Assembly (NCBI GenBank): GCA_947629585.1
Contig: CANREH010000029.1
Coordinates: forward strand, 1 to 33,026
DNA length: 33,026 nucleotides
DNA from: an uncultured Lachnospiraceae bacterium
GTDB lineage: Bacteria; Bacillota; Clostridia; Lachnospirales; Lachnospiraceae
Direction: 5' to 3'
A model generated the notes under the pieces. It was not told where the DNA came from. It did not search any database and worked only from the letters and a program-made list of their open reading frames with translations. This document shows positions 14,649-23,787 of the stretch, in pieces (the stretch's first letter is position 1; each line of letters begins with the position of its first letter). Both the position numbers and the translations under genes were made by a program.

Positions 14649-16472
14649 ATGTGTGGAATTATCGGTTTTACGGGAATTTTGGATGCGAAAGAGGTGCTGA
14701 CGGAGGGGCTTTCGGAGCTGGAATACCGCGGCTATGACAGCGCAGGGATTGCCTATGTCCTGGGAGACAGGATTAAGACCGTCAAGACGGCCGGGAAAGT
14801 GAACTGTTTAAAGGAAAAGGTGCAGAGAGAAGCGGCGGGCGATCAAACTTCCTGCGGAATCGGGCATACGAGATGGGCGACCCACGGCGGCGTTTCGGAT
14901 CTCAATTCCCACCCGCATACGGCCGGGAAGGTAACGCTTATCCATAACGGAATTATTGAAAATTATCAGGAGCTGCAGGCGGAGCTTGAAAAGAAAGGAA
15001 AGACTCCGGTTTCCCAGACGGATACAGAAATTGCCGCGATGGTTGTAGACGATGGTTATGACGGCGATCCGGTAAAAGCAATCAAAAGGGCGGTCAAAAG
15101 ACTGGAAGGCGCGTATGCTTTCTGCATTATGTTTGAGGAATTTCCGGGGAGGATTTACTGTATCCGCAACGGAAGTCCGTTAGTGGCGACATATACAGAG
15201 AAGGGCGCGGTGATTGCGTCGGATCTGGTGGCATTGATTAAGTATTCCAAAGATTATTTTGTGCTGCCGGAGCATCATATTGCGGAGCTTACGCCAGACG
15301 GCATCCGGCTTTTTAATCTTCTTGATCAGGAAGTGGAGCCGAAAATGCTTCATGTCAACTGGGATACGGCGTCCGCAAGAAAAGGCGGCTATGAATATTT
15401 TATGCTCAAGGAAATCCACGAGCAGCCGGAAGCGCTGCGCCGCACGATTACGCCGCGGTTAAAAGACGGGCTTCCGGATTTTAGCGCGGATAATATTCCG
15501 GACAGTATTTTTGAAGGGCTTCATAAGATTGTGATTACTGCCTGCGGGACAGCGATGCACGCAGGGCTGATTGGAAAAAACCTGATAGAAAAATGGATTC
15601 GGATTCCTGTGGATGTGGAAATCGCTTCGGAATTCCGCTACAAGGACCCGATTGTGGATGAACATACGCTGGTTATGACAATTTCCCAGTCCGGGGAAAC
15701 GGCCGATACGCTGGCTGCGCTCCGTCTGGCAAAGGAAAAGGGAGCAAGGACGCTGTCCATTGTCAATGTCAAGGGCTCTTCCATTGCAAGGGAAAGCGAT
15801 TATGTGCTTTATACTCATGCGGGGCCGGAGATTGCGGTGGCAAGCACGAAGGCCTACATGGTGCAGCTTGCGGCGCTTTACCTGTTTGCAATGCGGTTTG
15901 CTTTTGTTTTGGGGAAAAGGACCGAAGAGCAGACAAAAGCGGTGGTAAAGTCTTTTTTAAACGCAGTCGGGCATGTGGAGAAAATGCTTTCCAGCGACGA
16001 ACAGGCGGAGGAGATTTCAGAACGTCTTGTAAAAACAGAGGATTTGTTTTTTATCGGGCGGGGGCTTGACTATGCCCTTTCTTGTGAAGGCTCGATTAAG
16101 CTAAAGGAGGTCAGCTATATCCATTCCGAGGCTTATGCGGCAGGAGAATTAAAGCATGGAACAATTTCCCTGATTACCGATAATGTTCCGGTGATTGCGC
16201 TTGCCACGCAGAAAGATGTCTATGTAAAGATGATTTCCAATGTAAAAGAAGTGCGTTCCCGCGGCGCGAAAGTAATTCTCATAACCACGGAAGACGCCCT
16301 TGTGGATGCGTCGCTTTGTGATCATGTCATCACCATCCCTGAAATGGAAGACATCTTTGCCCCATTCTGCGCTGTTGTCGCACTTCAATACATTGCATAT
16401 TATGCGGCAGTGAAGAGGGGCTTAAACGTTGACCAGCCAAGAAACCTCGCAAAATCCGTTACCGTTGAATGA
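14649..16472 (+). CDS. glmS: Glutamine--fructose-6-phosphate aminotransferase (isomerizing)
   Basis: The 607-residue enzyme makes glucosamine 6-phosphate from fructose 6-phosphate and glutamine, the entry step to peptidoglycan precursors. The N-terminal glutamine amidotransferase domain starts MCGIIGF, with Cys2 as the nucleophile, and includes [10 protein letters not shown] and GHTRWATHG. Two SIS domains follow, with SQSGETADT near 351 and GRGLDYA near 470, and the C-terminus ends in LAKSVTVE. Length is normal. GGAAGGAAGG precedes the ATG, and only 40 bases separate it from maf. This leaves no room for a glmS ribozyme, which many Firmicutes carry in this position, so control must differ. Confidence 0.97.
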   Translation: MCGIIGFTGILDAKEVLTEGLSELEYRGYDSAGIAYVLGDRIKTVKTAGKVNCLKEKVQREAAGDQTSCGIGHTRWATHGGVSDLNSHPHTAGKVTLIHNGIIENYQELQAELEKKGKTPVSQTDTEIAAMVVDDGYDGDPVKAIKRAVKRLEGAYAFCIMFEEFPGRIYCIRNGSPLVATYTEKGAVIASDLVALIKYSKDYFVLPEHHIAELTPDGIRLFNLLDQEVEPKMLHVNWDTASARKGGYEYFMLKEIHEQPEALRRTITPRLKDGLPDFSADNIPDSIFEGLHKIVITACGTAMHAGLIGKNLIEKWIRIPVDVEIASEFRYKDPIVDEHTLVMTISQSGETADTLAALRLAKEKGARTLSIVNVKGSSIARESDYVLYTHAGPEIAVASTKAYMVQLAALYLFAMRFAFVLGKRTEEQTKAVVKSFLNAVGHVEKMLSSDEQAEEISERLVKTEDLFFIGRGLDYALSCEGSIKLKEVSYIHSEAYAAGELKHGTISLITDNVPVIALATQKDVYVKMISNVKEVRSRGAKVILITTEDALVDASLCDHVITIPEMEDIFAPFCAVVALQYIAYYAAVKRGLNVDQPRNLAKSVTVE

Positions 16473-16510
16473 TATGGCTTGAGTCTTATAATTATATATT
16501 TATAGAAGGA

Positions 16511-16546
16511 AAGGAAAACCGCGTATGCGGCGTGGTACAGAAAATG
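16511..16546 (+). promoter_or_regulatory. Ribosome binding site separated from argF start by a hairpin
   Basis: AAGGA at 16511-16515 is followed by CCGC-GTAT-GCGG (16519-16530), a stable short hairpin. Directly after it comes GTGGTACA and then ATG 16544. The arrangement matches that before thiS. Folding would shorten the distance from Shine-Dalgarno to the start. Confidence 0.45.
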
Positions 16547-17503
16547 AAATTAACAGGAAGAAGTTTTTTGACACTGAAGGATTTTACTCCGGAGGAAATC
16601 AGCTATCTCCTTGATCTGGCGGCGGAGCTAAAGGCGCGTAAGAAAAAGGGGATTACCGGGAATACTTTAAAGGGGAAGAACATTGCCTTGATTTTTGAGA
16701 AGCCGTCCACAAGGACGAGATGTTCGTTTACGATTGGCTGTATCGATGAGGGCGGCCATCCGGAATATCTTGGGAAGGATGATATCCAGCTTGGGCATAA
16801 GGAGAGCGTGGAGGATACGGCGCGCGTGCTTGGCAGGATGTTTGACGGCATTGAGTTCCGCGGGTTTAAGCAGGAAAATGTGGAGAAGCTGGCAAAGTAC
16901 AGCGGTGTTCCGGTATGGAACGGGCTGACAGATGAATACCACCCGACCCAGATCCTGGCGGATTTTTTGACGCTTCGGGAGCAGTTTGGAAAATTAAAGG
17001 GGCTGAAGCTGGTATTTTGCGGCGACGGGCGCAATAATATGGCGAACAGCCTGATGATTGGGAGCTCCAAGATGGGCATTGATTTTGTGATCCTTGCGCC
17101 AAAGGAATTGTGGCCGAAGGAGGAGCTTGTCAATACCTGCCGCGCTTATGCGGAAAGCTCCGGCGCGTCCATCACCATTACGGAAAATATAGAGGAAGTG
17201 AAAGGTGCGGACGCTATTTATACGGATGTATGGTGCTCTATGGGCGAGGAAGAAAAAGCGGCGGAGCGCGTGAAGCTTCTGCGTCCGTATCAGGTGAATG
17301 CGGAGATGTTTGCAAAGACAGGCAAGGACAGCACGATTTTCCTTCACTGCCTGCCTGCGGTCAAAGGCAATGAGGTAACGGAGGAAATTTTTGAAAAGTA
17401 TGCAGACGTCGTTTTTGACGAGGCGGAAAACCGGATGCATACGATTAAAGCCGTGATGGTAGCGACTCTGGGGGAGTTAGATGAAGAAGGACAACTTTCA
17501 TAA
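16544..17503 (+). CDS. argF: Ornithine carbamoyltransferase
   Basis: A 319-residue carbamoyltransferase for arginine synthesis: ornithine plus carbamoyl phosphate gives citrulline. The carbamoyl-phosphate site STRTR is at residues 55-59, HPTQ at 133-136 and HCLP at 268-271. The ornithine loop reads DVWCSMGEE near 227-235, which separates it from aspartate carbamoyltransferases. Either ATG 16544 (MKLTGRSFL, matching the family's N-terminus) or GTG 16532 could start it; the frame opens further upstream at 16469 but that part is not protein-like. It ends 23 bases inside the next gene. No other arginine genes are in the window. Confidence 0.93.
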   Translation: MKLTGRSFLTLKDFTPEEISYLLDLAAELKARKKKGITGNTLKGKNIALIFEKPSTRTRCSFTIGCIDEGGHPEYLGKDDIQLGHKESVEDTARVLGRMFDGIEFRGFKQENVEKLAKYSGVPVWNGLTDEYHPTQILADFLTLREQFGKLKGLKLVFCGDGRNNMANSLMIGSSKMGIDFVILAPKELWPKEELVNTCRAYAESSGASITITENIEEVKGADAIYTDVWCSMGEEEKAAERVKLLRPYQVNAEMFAKTGKDSTIFLHCLPAVKGNEVTEEIFEKYADVVFDEAENRMHTIKAVMVATLGELDEEGQLS

Positions 17504-18974
17504 GTATTTGTATGCCGGGGTTACGGCATTTCTTGTAGTTGTATGCAGTATTTTGTTTTTTTATGTTTTATATAATACGAAAAATATCAGCAATATTTTC
17601 GGCAGCTTAATCAGTATTTTAAAGCCGTTTATTATCGGCGCTGTCATTGCGTATCTCCTGACCCCGGTCAGCAACTGGATTTCCCGGTATGTCATGCGCT
17701 TTTTAATCCATATTTCCGGGGAGCGGATGGAGGATATTGTGATCCGCATAAGAGAAGAGGAAGAAGCAGAGGAACTTTCAGAAGAACAGCCGGAAAGCGT
17801 TGCGGCGCAGGCAGAAATGACAGTGGAAACGGCGGTGCAGGCGGAAACAGCGCAGGCGGAAACGGAAAAAACGGATAATATCCGGGAAGGCACGAAACAG
17901 ATACCGCAGCCGATCAGGGCAAAGGTACTGGAAAAGCTTTTCTTCAAAGGAAAAAAAGAGGAATCGGAATTTGTAAAGCGCAGGAGAAAGTATAAAAAAC
18001 TGGAGCGGATGGCGGATGTGATCAGCATTATTTCCAGCCTGCTGCTGGCGATTGCAGTCATCTATCTGCTGCTTGCTATGGTAATCCCGGAGGTTATGGT
18101 CAGTATCAACGGGCTGATTGAGGTATTTCCGAGTTCTGTGTCGGAATTCCGGAAAATTATCCTGAAAGAATTTGAAGGAAATGAGCAGGCTTATAATTAT
18201 TTAAAGCAGTTTATGGATACGATCAATGATAATATTGAGGAATTTCTGACAAGATACCTCCTGCCGAATATGCAGTCTTTAATGACGAAGGTGTATTCCG
18301 GCATTTTCAGCGCGATTGACGTTGCAAAGAATATTTTAATCGGGATTATTGTGTCGGTTTATCTTATGGGCAGGAGAAGGCAGTTCATGGCGCAGGGCGT
18401 GCTGGTTTTGAAAAGCATCTGCAGTGAAAAGGTTGCCAATGCCATTTTGGAGGAGCTTACCATTGCCAATACCATGTTCGGCGGATTTATCCGGGGGAAG
18501 CTGGTGGATTCTTTGATTATCGGGATTATCTGCTTTGCGCTGATGTCTGTTTTCCGGATGCCGTATGCTCTGTTAATCAGCGTGATTATCGGCGTGACAA
18601 ACATTATCCCGTTTTTCGGGCCGTTTATCGGGGCGGTTCCAAGCGCGTTTTTAGTGCTGATTTCCGATTCCAGCGGGTTAAATATCGCAGGCTGTATTTA
18701 TTTCCTGATCCTGATTTTGGTGCTGCAGCAGTTCGACGGGAATATTTTGGGACCGAAAATCCTGGGAAACTCCACGGGGCTTTCCAGTTTTTGGGTGCTG
18801 TTTTCTATCCTGTTGTTTGGCGGGCTGTTCGGCGTCCTGGGAATGGTTATCGGCGTGCCGTTATTTGCCGTGATCTATGATCTGGTGAAAAAATCCGTGG
18901 AGAAGTCGCTGGCAAAGAAAAATAAGTCAGAGGAAATGGAAAAATACAGGCGGAGATTCCACAGTGCGGAGTGA
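17481..18974 (+). CDS. AI-2E family transporter (PerM/YdiK-like) with an extended acidic loop
   Basis: A 497-residue multi-span membrane protein of the AI-2E exporter family (TerC-unrelated, formerly UPF0118). The C-terminal half has the family's [14 protein letters not shown] and [14 protein letters not shown] blocks. After the first two spans (residues 12-31 and 42-62) comes an unusual insertion of roughly 90 residues (about 88-175) rich in Glu, Ala and Gln at first and Lys/Arg at the end, with an imperfect repeat of the AQAET type. Family members are usually 340-400 residues, so this loop accounts for the extra length. The start lies inside argF behind GGGGGAG. The substrate is unproven: AI-2 export, Na+/H+ exchange or lipid transport have all been proposed for relatives. 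Confidence 0.88.
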   Translation: MKKDNFHKYLYAGVTAFLVVVCSILFFYVLYNTKNISNIFGSLISILKPFIIGAVIAYLLTPVSNWISRYVMRFLIHISGERMEDIVIRIREEEEAEELSEEQPESVAAQAEMTVETAVQAETAQAETEKTDNIREGTKQIPQPIRAKVLEKLFFKGKKEESEFVKRRRKYKKLERMADVISIISSLLLAIAVIYLLLAMVIPEVMVSINGLIEVFPSSVSEFRKIILKEFEGNEQAYNYLKQFMDTINDNIEEFLTRYLLPNMQSLMTKVYSGIFSAIDVAKNILIGIIVSVYLMGRRRQFMAQGVLVLKSICSEKVANAILEELTIANTMFGGFIRGKLVDSLIIGIICFALMSVFRMPYALLISVIIGVTNIIPFFGPFIGAVPSAFLVLISDSSGLNIAGCIYFLILILVLQQFDGNILGPKILGNSTGLSSFWVLFSILLFGGLFGVLGMVIGVPLFAVIYDLVKKSVEKSLAKKNKSEEMEKYRRRFHSAE

Positions 18975-19033
18975 ACTCCATTATGCAAAGGCGTTTTTGG
19001 AAAAATAGGGAAAGAGATAATAAAAGTTTAGAG

Positions 19034-19076
19034 AAAGGAAAAAACTGCAGGCCATGCAGCATGGTACAAATTTATG
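19034..19076 (+). promoter_or_regulatory. Ribosome binding site separated from thiS start by a hairpin
   Basis: AAAGGA at 19034-19039 is followed by CTGCA-GGCCA-TGCAG (19045-19059) and then ATGGTACA before ATG 19074. The order of purine-rich site, hairpin, C, RTGGTACA and ATGAA is the same as before argF. The ATG at 19061 is out of frame with thiS. Confidence 0.45.
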
Positions 19077-19277
19077 AAAGTAAACGGAGAAGAGAAGGCA
19101 TTGGAAAAGGAACTGTCTTTGGCGGAGTTTTTAAAGCAGGAAAACTATATTCCGGAGCAGATTGCCGTGGAGAGAAACGGGGAGATTGTGCCGAAGGCGG
19201 AGTATTCGACGGTCATGCTTGACGGGGAAGACGTGCTGGAAATCGTCCATTTTGTCGGGGGTGGCAGCTCATGCTGA
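19074..19277 (+). CDS. thiS: ThiS-like sulfur carrier protein
   Basis: A 67-residue beta-grasp protein: KVNGEEKAL at the start, LAEFLKQ, IAVERNGEIVPKAEY in the middle, and DVLEIVHFVGGG near the end. ThiS is adenylated and thiocarboxylated at a terminal Gly-Gly to donate sulfur to the thiazole of thiamine. Here three residues (Ser-Ser-Cys) follow the glycines, so the protein would need trimming, or the tail reflects a shifted stop from overlap with the next gene. The stop overlaps the tenI-like start. ThiF, ThiG and ThiH genes are not in the window. Confidence 0.85.
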   Translation: MKVNGEEKALEKELSLAEFLKQENYIPEQIAVERNGEIVPKAEYSTVMLDGEDVLEIVHFVGGGSSC

Positions 19278-19846
19278 TGGCAGTCACCAACCGTTTTCTC
19301 TGTGAGGAGCCTTTCATCGAAAGAGTGAAAAAAATTGCGGAGGAAGGAAAGGCGGATTTCCTTCTGCTCCGAGAAAAGGATCTGCCGCAGGAAGAATATT
19401 GTGCGCTTGCTAAAGAGTGCCGGGAGGTTTTGGAAGGCTCTCCGGTCAGGCTGATTCTTCATTCGGATATGGAAACGGCAGAAAAGCTCTTTATCGATGC
19501 AATTCATTTTCCGTTTTCTGTATTTAAGGAGACGTTCCTTCCGCTGCCGCCGGAGAAAAAGGAGCTCTTTTCTCTTGTCGGCGTATCGGTACACAGTGTG
19601 GAGGAGGCGGTATTTGTTGAGAAAAACGGGGGAAACTATCTGCTGGCAGGGCATATTTTTGCGACGGATTGTAAAAAAGGGCTTGCACCGAGAGGACTGG
19701 CGTTTTTAAAAGAGGTTTGTGACAGGGTAACGATCCCTGTTTATGCGATTGGTGGGATCGATTGGGAAAAAATCCCGCTGGTTTTAAAGGCAGGCGCCAG
19801 AGGCGCCGCCATGATGTCGGGTTTTATGAAAGATTCAGGCTTGTAA
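19271..19846 (+). CDS. ThiE/TenI family protein (TenI-type motifs)
   Basis: A 191-residue TIM-barrel protein of the thiamine phosphate synthase family. LLLREKDLPQEEY near 36-48 and GVSVHSVEEA near 98-107 are family blocks. GHIFATDCKKGLAPRGL near 125-141 is the form seen in TenI, the thiazole tautomerase, rather than the GPIF-T-K of ThiE. In addition, the pyrimidine-site HLGQ of ThiE is replaced by HFPF. I therefore favour a thiazole tautomerase role, although automatic annotation would probably say thiamine phosphate synthase. ATG 19271 overlaps the thiS stop (an ATG at 19277 is an alternative), so the pair is coupled. Confidence 0.82.
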   Translation: MLMAVTNRFLCEEPFIERVKKIAEEGKADFLLLREKDLPQEEYCALAKECREVLEGSPVRLILHSDMETAEKLFIDAIHFPFSVFKETFLPLPPEKKELFSLVGVSVHSVEEAVFVEKNGGNYLLAGHIFATDCKKGLAPRGLAFLKEVCDRVTIPVYAIGGIDWEKIPLVLKAGARGAAMMSGFMKDSGL

Positions 19847-19869
19847 ATACTCGTCCGATCAAGTACAAT
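19841..19869 (+). promoter_or_regulatory. Promoter for the NfeD/SPFH pair
   Basis: TTGTAA at 19841-19846 (overlapping the end of the upstream gene) and TACAAT at 19864-19869 are 17 bases apart, about 50 bases before the NfeD start. Confidence 0.55.
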
Positions 19870-19917
19870 AGAGAAGGAAGATAAGCTTTTTATAGTGTTG
19901 AGGGGAGGAGGGATGTT

Positions 19918-20364
19918 ATGGCAGCATTATACTGGCTGATAGCGATTGCGGTTTTGCTGCTGATTGAGATTTTGACACTGGGGCTTACCACAATCTGGTT
20001 TGCGGGCGGCGCATTGACTGCATTTTTAATAGCGCTGGCGCAGGGTTCCTTTTATCTGCAGATGGCGGCCTTTATTGTCGTTTCTTTTGTCCTGCTGCTG
20101 TTTACGAGGCCGGTGGCATTACGGTATTTTAACAATGCAAGGACAAAGACCAATGTGGATGCCGTTATCGGGGCAGAAGGAAGGGTTTTGGAGGAAATCA
20201 ATAATTTTAAGCAGACGGGGAGAGTGGATGTAAACGGGCAGGAATGGACGGCAAGGCAGGCGGTCCAGGGTTCGCCGGAGGAAAGCATCCCTGCGGGGGC
20301 TTTGGTGATTGTGGATCAGGTTTCCGGCGTCAAGCTGCTTGTGAAGCAGAAAAAGGAAGCTTAA
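19918..20364 (+). CDS. NfeD-like membrane protein
   Basis: A 148-residue protein with an N-terminal run of hydrophobic helices (about residues 5-25, 28-45, 48-68) ending in FTRPVALRYFN, then a soluble C-terminal OB-fold domain from about residue 83 (IGAEGRVLEEINN, GRVDVNGQEWTA, VSGVKLLVKQ). This is the short NfeD form lacking the ClpP-like protease domain. Such proteins pair with SPFH/stomatin-like proteins in membrane microdomains, and the next gene is one. GGGGAGGAGGG precedes the ATG. Confidence 0.87.
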   Translation: MAALYWLIAIAVLLLIEILTLGLTTIWFAGGALTAFLIALAQGSFYLQMAAFIVVSFVLLLFTRPVALRYFNNARTKTNVDAVIGAEGRVLEEINNFKQTGRVDVNGQEWTARQAVQGSPEESIPAGALVIVDQVSGVKLLVKQKKEA

Positions 20365-20390
20365 AAAAGACTGGAAAATAAAATAGAGAG

Positions 20391-20434
20391 AGGAGAAAAG
20401 CCAAAGACAGTAAGCATTGGCAGTATAGGTTATG
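20391..20434 (+). promoter_or_regulatory. Ribosome binding site separated from the SPFH gene start by a hairpin
   Basis: AGGAG at 20391-20395 is followed by GCCAA (20400-20404) and TTGGC (20417-20421), which can pair across 12 bases, and ATG at 20432. The linear spacing of 36 bases is too long for initiation, but folding brings the site to about 14 bases. Confidence 0.4.
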
Positions 20435-21355
20435 ATTTATCTTATTATTATCGGGTTAATTATTATTTGTATTTTTGCTTCCTGCGTGAAGATTGTACCA
20501 CAGGCGCAGGCGTTTGTCATGGAGCGGTTAGGCGGTTATCAGGGGACATGGAATGTCGGGATTCATATTAAGATGCCGTTCATTGACCGTGTGGCAAAGC
20601 GTGTTATTTTAAAAGAGCAGGTTGTGGATTTTGCACCGCAGCCGGTAATTACGAAGGACAATGTCACAATGCGGATTGACACGGTGGTCTTTTTCCAGAT
20701 TACCGATCCGAAGCTGTTCGCTTACGGCGTGGAGAATCCGATTATGGCAATCGAGAACCTGACGGCGACGACGCTCAGGAATATTATCGGCGATCTGGAG
20801 CTTGACCAGACGCTTACTTCCAGGGAAGTCATCAATTCCAAGATGCGCGCAAGCCTTGACGTGGCGACTGATCCGTGGGGGATTAAGGTGAACCGCGTGG
20901 AGCTTAAAAATATTATCCCGCCTGCGGCGATTCAGGACGCGATGGAAAAGCAGATGAAAGCGGAGCGGGAACGGAGGGAAGCCATTCTCCGTGCGGAGGG
21001 CGAGAAGAAATCTACCGTCCTTGTTGCGGAAGGAAAGAAGGAATCCGCCATTCTGGAAGCGGAAGCGGAAAAGGCGGCTGCGATTCTCCGCGCGGAAGCG
21101 AAGAAAGAAGCGGCGATCCGGGAAGCGGAAGGACAGGCGGAGGCGATCCGGGCGATCCAGCTTGCCAATGCGGACGGTATCCGTTTCTTGAACGAAGCGG
21201 CGCCGGGCGACGCGGTGTTACAGTTAAAGAGCCTGGAGGCCTTTGCAAAAGCGGCGGACGGAAAGGCGACAAAGATTATTGTCCCGTCCGAGATTCAGAG
21301 TATCGCAGGCCTTGTCAAGTCGATTGCCGAGGTGGGCGCTGATGATGAAAAATAA
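20432..21355 (+). CDS. SPFH domain / Band 7 family protein (stomatin-like, QmcA-type)
   Basis: A 307-residue protein with one N-terminal membrane helix (residues 2-17) and an SPFH domain that opens IVPQAQAFVMERLGGYQGTW. It continues through VVDFAPQPVITKDNV near 68-82 and ALDVATDPWGIKV-type sequence near 140, then a long coiled coil of Glu/Ala/Lys repeats at about 175-240 (EKKAAILRAEAKKEAA style). Stomatin-like proteins of this kind form oligomeric membrane scaffolds and partner with NfeD proteins, encoded just upstream. The alternating AEGEK/AEAEK pattern explains the many shadow frames on both strands. Confidence 0.92.
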   Translation: MIYLIIIGLIIICIFASCVKIVPQAQAFVMERLGGYQGTWNVGIHIKMPFIDRVAKRVILKEQVVDFAPQPVITKDNVTMRIDTVVFFQITDPKLFAYGVENPIMAIENLTATTLRNIIGDLELDQTLTSREVINSKMRASLDVATDPWGIKVNRVELKNIIPPAAIQDAMEKQMKAERERREAILRAEGEKKSTVLVAEGKKESAILEAEAEKAAAILRAEAKKEAAIREAEGQAEAIRAIQLANADGIRFLNEAAPGDAVLQLKSLEAFAKAADGKATKIIVPSEIQSIAGLVKSIAEVGADDEK

Positions 21356-21396
21356 AAATAAAAAATAAACGAATGGGGATTCAGAGGAGGTAAACA

Positions 21397-23760
21397 ATGG
21401 AGCAGAAATTGTATGATTACATGGATTGGGCGGAAATTGAGGCAATACTTTATTCGGAAGAGGACAACCCGCATAAAGTCCTGGGGCCTCATGTCATGGA
21501 TGCAGGCGTTGCAATTCAGGTGTATGATCCGACAGCGGCGTCGATTTCCATTGAGGTAGAGGGAAAGCAGAAGCCTTATCCGATGGAGGAAGTGGAACTG
21601 GACGGGCAGGGAGGATATTTTGCCGCCCTGGTTCCGGGAAAGAAGATTCCGGAGTATACTCTTTTAGTCACACATGATAATGGAGAGGTAGAAACAAGAA
21701 AAGATCCGTATGCCTTTGAGCCGGTGATTGACGCGAGGGATATGCAGCGTTTTTCTGAAGGAATCCATTATGAGATTTATGAAAAGCTGGGCGCGCACCC
21801 GATGACAGTCAACGGCGTTGACGGCGTTTTATTTGCGGTCTGGGCTCCGAACGCCATGCGCGTGAGTGTCGTGGGAGATTTTAATTCCTGGGACGGAAGG
21901 AGACACCAGATGCGCCGCCTTGAGGATTCCGGTATTTTTGAGCTGTTTATTCCGGGAGTGATAGAGGGGGATCTTTATAAGTATGAGTTAAAAGTAAAAG
22001 GCGGGCTGCTTTCCATGAAGGCCGATCCTTACGGTTATGTCTGTGAAAAGCGCCCGAATACGGCGAACCTTGTCTGGGATATCAGCAAATTTGCCTGGAA
22101 TGATGAGAAATGGATGGAACAGCGCAAAAATGCGGACTGGAAGAAAGAGCCGATGATGATCTATGAGGTTCATCTTGGTTCCTGGAGAATGCCGGAGACA
22201 GATGAAGAAGATGCCTTTTATAATTACCGGGAAATTGCGCCGATGTTGGCTGATTATGTGCAGGAAATGGGGTATACGCACATTGAGCTGATGCCGGTCA
22301 TGGAGCATCCGCTGGACGAATCCTGGGGGTATCAGGTGACGGGCTATTATGCGGCGACTTCCCGGTACGGCACGCCGGACGATTTTGCGTTCTTTATGGA
22401 TTATATGCACCAGAGAGGGATCGGCGTGATCCTGGACTGGGTTCCGGCGCATTTCCCGAGGGATACGTTCGGGCTTGCCACGTTTGACGGCACCTGCCTT
22501 TATGAGCATTTTGATCCAAGACAGGGGGCGCACCCGCACTGGGGGACGTTAATCTATAATTACGGCCGCCCACAGGTAGCCAATTTCCTGATTGCCAACG
22601 CCTTATTCTGGGTGGAGAAATATCATGCGGACGGCATCCGCATGGATGCGGTGGCTTCCATGCTGTATCTGGATTACGGAAAGAACGACGGAGAATGGGT
22701 TGCCAATATGTACGGCGGCAATGAAAATCTGGAAGCGATGGCACTGCTTAGAAGGTTAAGCGAGGTATTCCATGACAGAAAGGACGGGGCTCTCCTGATT
22801 GCAGAGGAGTCAACGGCATGGCCGAATGTGACAAAACCGCCGAAGGAGGAAGGGCTTGGCTTTGACTTAAAGTGGAACATGGGCTGGATGAATGATTTCA
22901 CGGATTATATGCGCTGCGATCCGCTCTACCGCAAGGGAAGGCATGGGGAAGTGACGTTCAGCATGATCTATGCGTACAGTGAGAACTTTATTTTAGTGCT
23001 CTCCCATGATGAAGTCGTGCATGGCAAAGGCTCCATGCTCAATAAAATGCCGGGGGACGACGAGTCCAAATTTGCGAATCTGCGGGCGGCATACGGCTTC
23101 TTTATGACCCATCCGGGCAAGAAGCTTCTGTTTATGGGACAGGAATTTGCGCAGCGCAGGGAATGGTGCGAGAAGCGAAGCCTGGATTGGGAGCTGCTTG
23201 ATGAGGAAGAACACCAGCAGATGCACAAATATGTCAGGGATTTGATCCGCTTTTACAAGGATTATCCGGCGCTTTATAAAGAGGATTTTGACAGCGAGGG
23301 CTTTGAGTGGGTCAGCGCGATGAATGCGGACGACAGTATCCTGACCTTTGTGAGAAAAACAGGGAAGCCGGGCGAGGATCTGTTCGTAGTTGTCAACTTC
23401 ACCCCGGTGGTGCATGAGGATTATCTTCTGGGCGTTCCGTATGCGGGCAGATATAAGGAGACATTCAACAGCGACAACACGATTTACGGCGGGCAGGGAT
23501 ATGTGAATCCGCGCGCAAAGCAGTCTAAGGAGGAGGAGTGCGACGGAAGGGAAAATTCCATCCGCGTGACCGTTCCGCCTCTGGGCATTTCCGTATACCA
23601 GTGTACGCCTGCGCCGAAGAAAACAAAAGCTTCCGCAGGAAAAGCAGGCGAAAAGAAAACAAAGGCTTCCGCGGGGAAAGCAGACGAAAAGAAGACAAGG
23701 GCTTCTGCAGGGAAAGCGGACGGAAAGAAAGAGAAAGCTTCCGGCGGGAAAACAAAATAG
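21397..23760 (+). CDS. glgB: 1,4-alpha-glucan branching enzyme with lysine-rich repeat tail
   Basis: A 787-residue GH13 glycogen branching enzyme that makes alpha-1,6 branches. An N-terminal N1/CBM48 region (DNPHKVLGPH at the start; FAVWAPNAMRVSVVGDFN) is followed by the catalytic barrel, with VPAHFP, the nucleophile Asp417 in GIRMDAV, the acid/base Glu470 in LIAEEST, and Asp538 in LSHDEVVHGK. A C-terminal beta domain ends near residue 740. After that comes a basic tail made of four 12-residue units of KKTKASAGKAGE type, unusual for this enzyme. A clear GAGGAGG site precedes the ATG. glgA lies further on in the window; other glycogen genes are not seen. Confidence 0.96.
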   Translation: MEQKLYDYMDWAEIEAILYSEEDNPHKVLGPHVMDAGVAIQVYDPTAASISIEVEGKQKPYPMEEVELDGQGGYFAALVPGKKIPEYTLLVTHDNGEVETRKDPYAFEPVIDARDMQRFSEGIHYEIYEKLGAHPMTVNGVDGVLFAVWAPNAMRVSVVGDFNSWDGRRHQMRRLEDSGIFELFIPGVIEGDLYKYELKVKGGLLSMKADPYGYVCEKRPNTANLVWDISKFAWNDEKWMEQRKNADWKKEPMMIYEVHLGSWRMPETDEEDAFYNYREIAPMLADYVQEMGYTHIELMPVMEHPLDESWGYQVTGYYAATSRYGTPDDFAFFMDYMHQRGIGVILDWVPAHFPRDTFGLATFDGTCLYEHFDPRQGAHPHWGTLIYNYGRPQVANFLIANALFWVEKYHADGIRMDAVASMLYLDYGKNDGEWVANMYGGNENLEAMALLRRLSEVFHDRKDGALLIAEESTAWPNVTKPPKEEGLGFDLKWNMGWMNDFTDYMRCDPLYRKGRHGEVTFSMIYAYSENFILVLSHDEVVHGKGSMLNKMPGDDESKFANLRAAYGFFMTHPGKKLLFMGQEFAQRREWCEKRSLDWELLDEEEHQQMHKYVRDLIRFYKDYPALYKEDFDSEGFEWVSAMNADDSILTFVRKTGKPGEDLFVVVNFTPVVHEDYLLGVPYAGRYKETFNSDNTIYGGQGYVNPRAKQSKEEECDGRENSIRVTVPPLGISVYQCTPAPKKTKASAGKAGEKKTKASAGKADEKKTRASAGKADGKKEKASGGKTK
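23617..23757 (+). repeat. 36-base tandem repeats encoding the glgB tail
   Basis: Three full 36-base units (23617-23652, 23653-23688, 23689-23724) and one partial unit (23725-23757) encode KKTKASAGKAGE-like steps. The units differ at a few codon positions, so they have been in place long enough to diverge, but copy number could vary between strains. Confidence 0.85.
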
Positions 23761-23787
23761 GAATACAAAGGAATCGGAGGGAAAGCG

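Noticed and set aside
16469..16543. N-terminal extension of the ornithine carbamoyltransferase frame overlapping the glmS stop
   Set aside because: The extra 25 residues do not resemble the family, whose proteins start at MKLTGRSFL, and the segment contains the hairpin.
18971..19222. 83-codon frame over thiS
   Set aside because: It is in another frame over a clear ThiS; the translation is low-complexity Gly/Lys/Arg.
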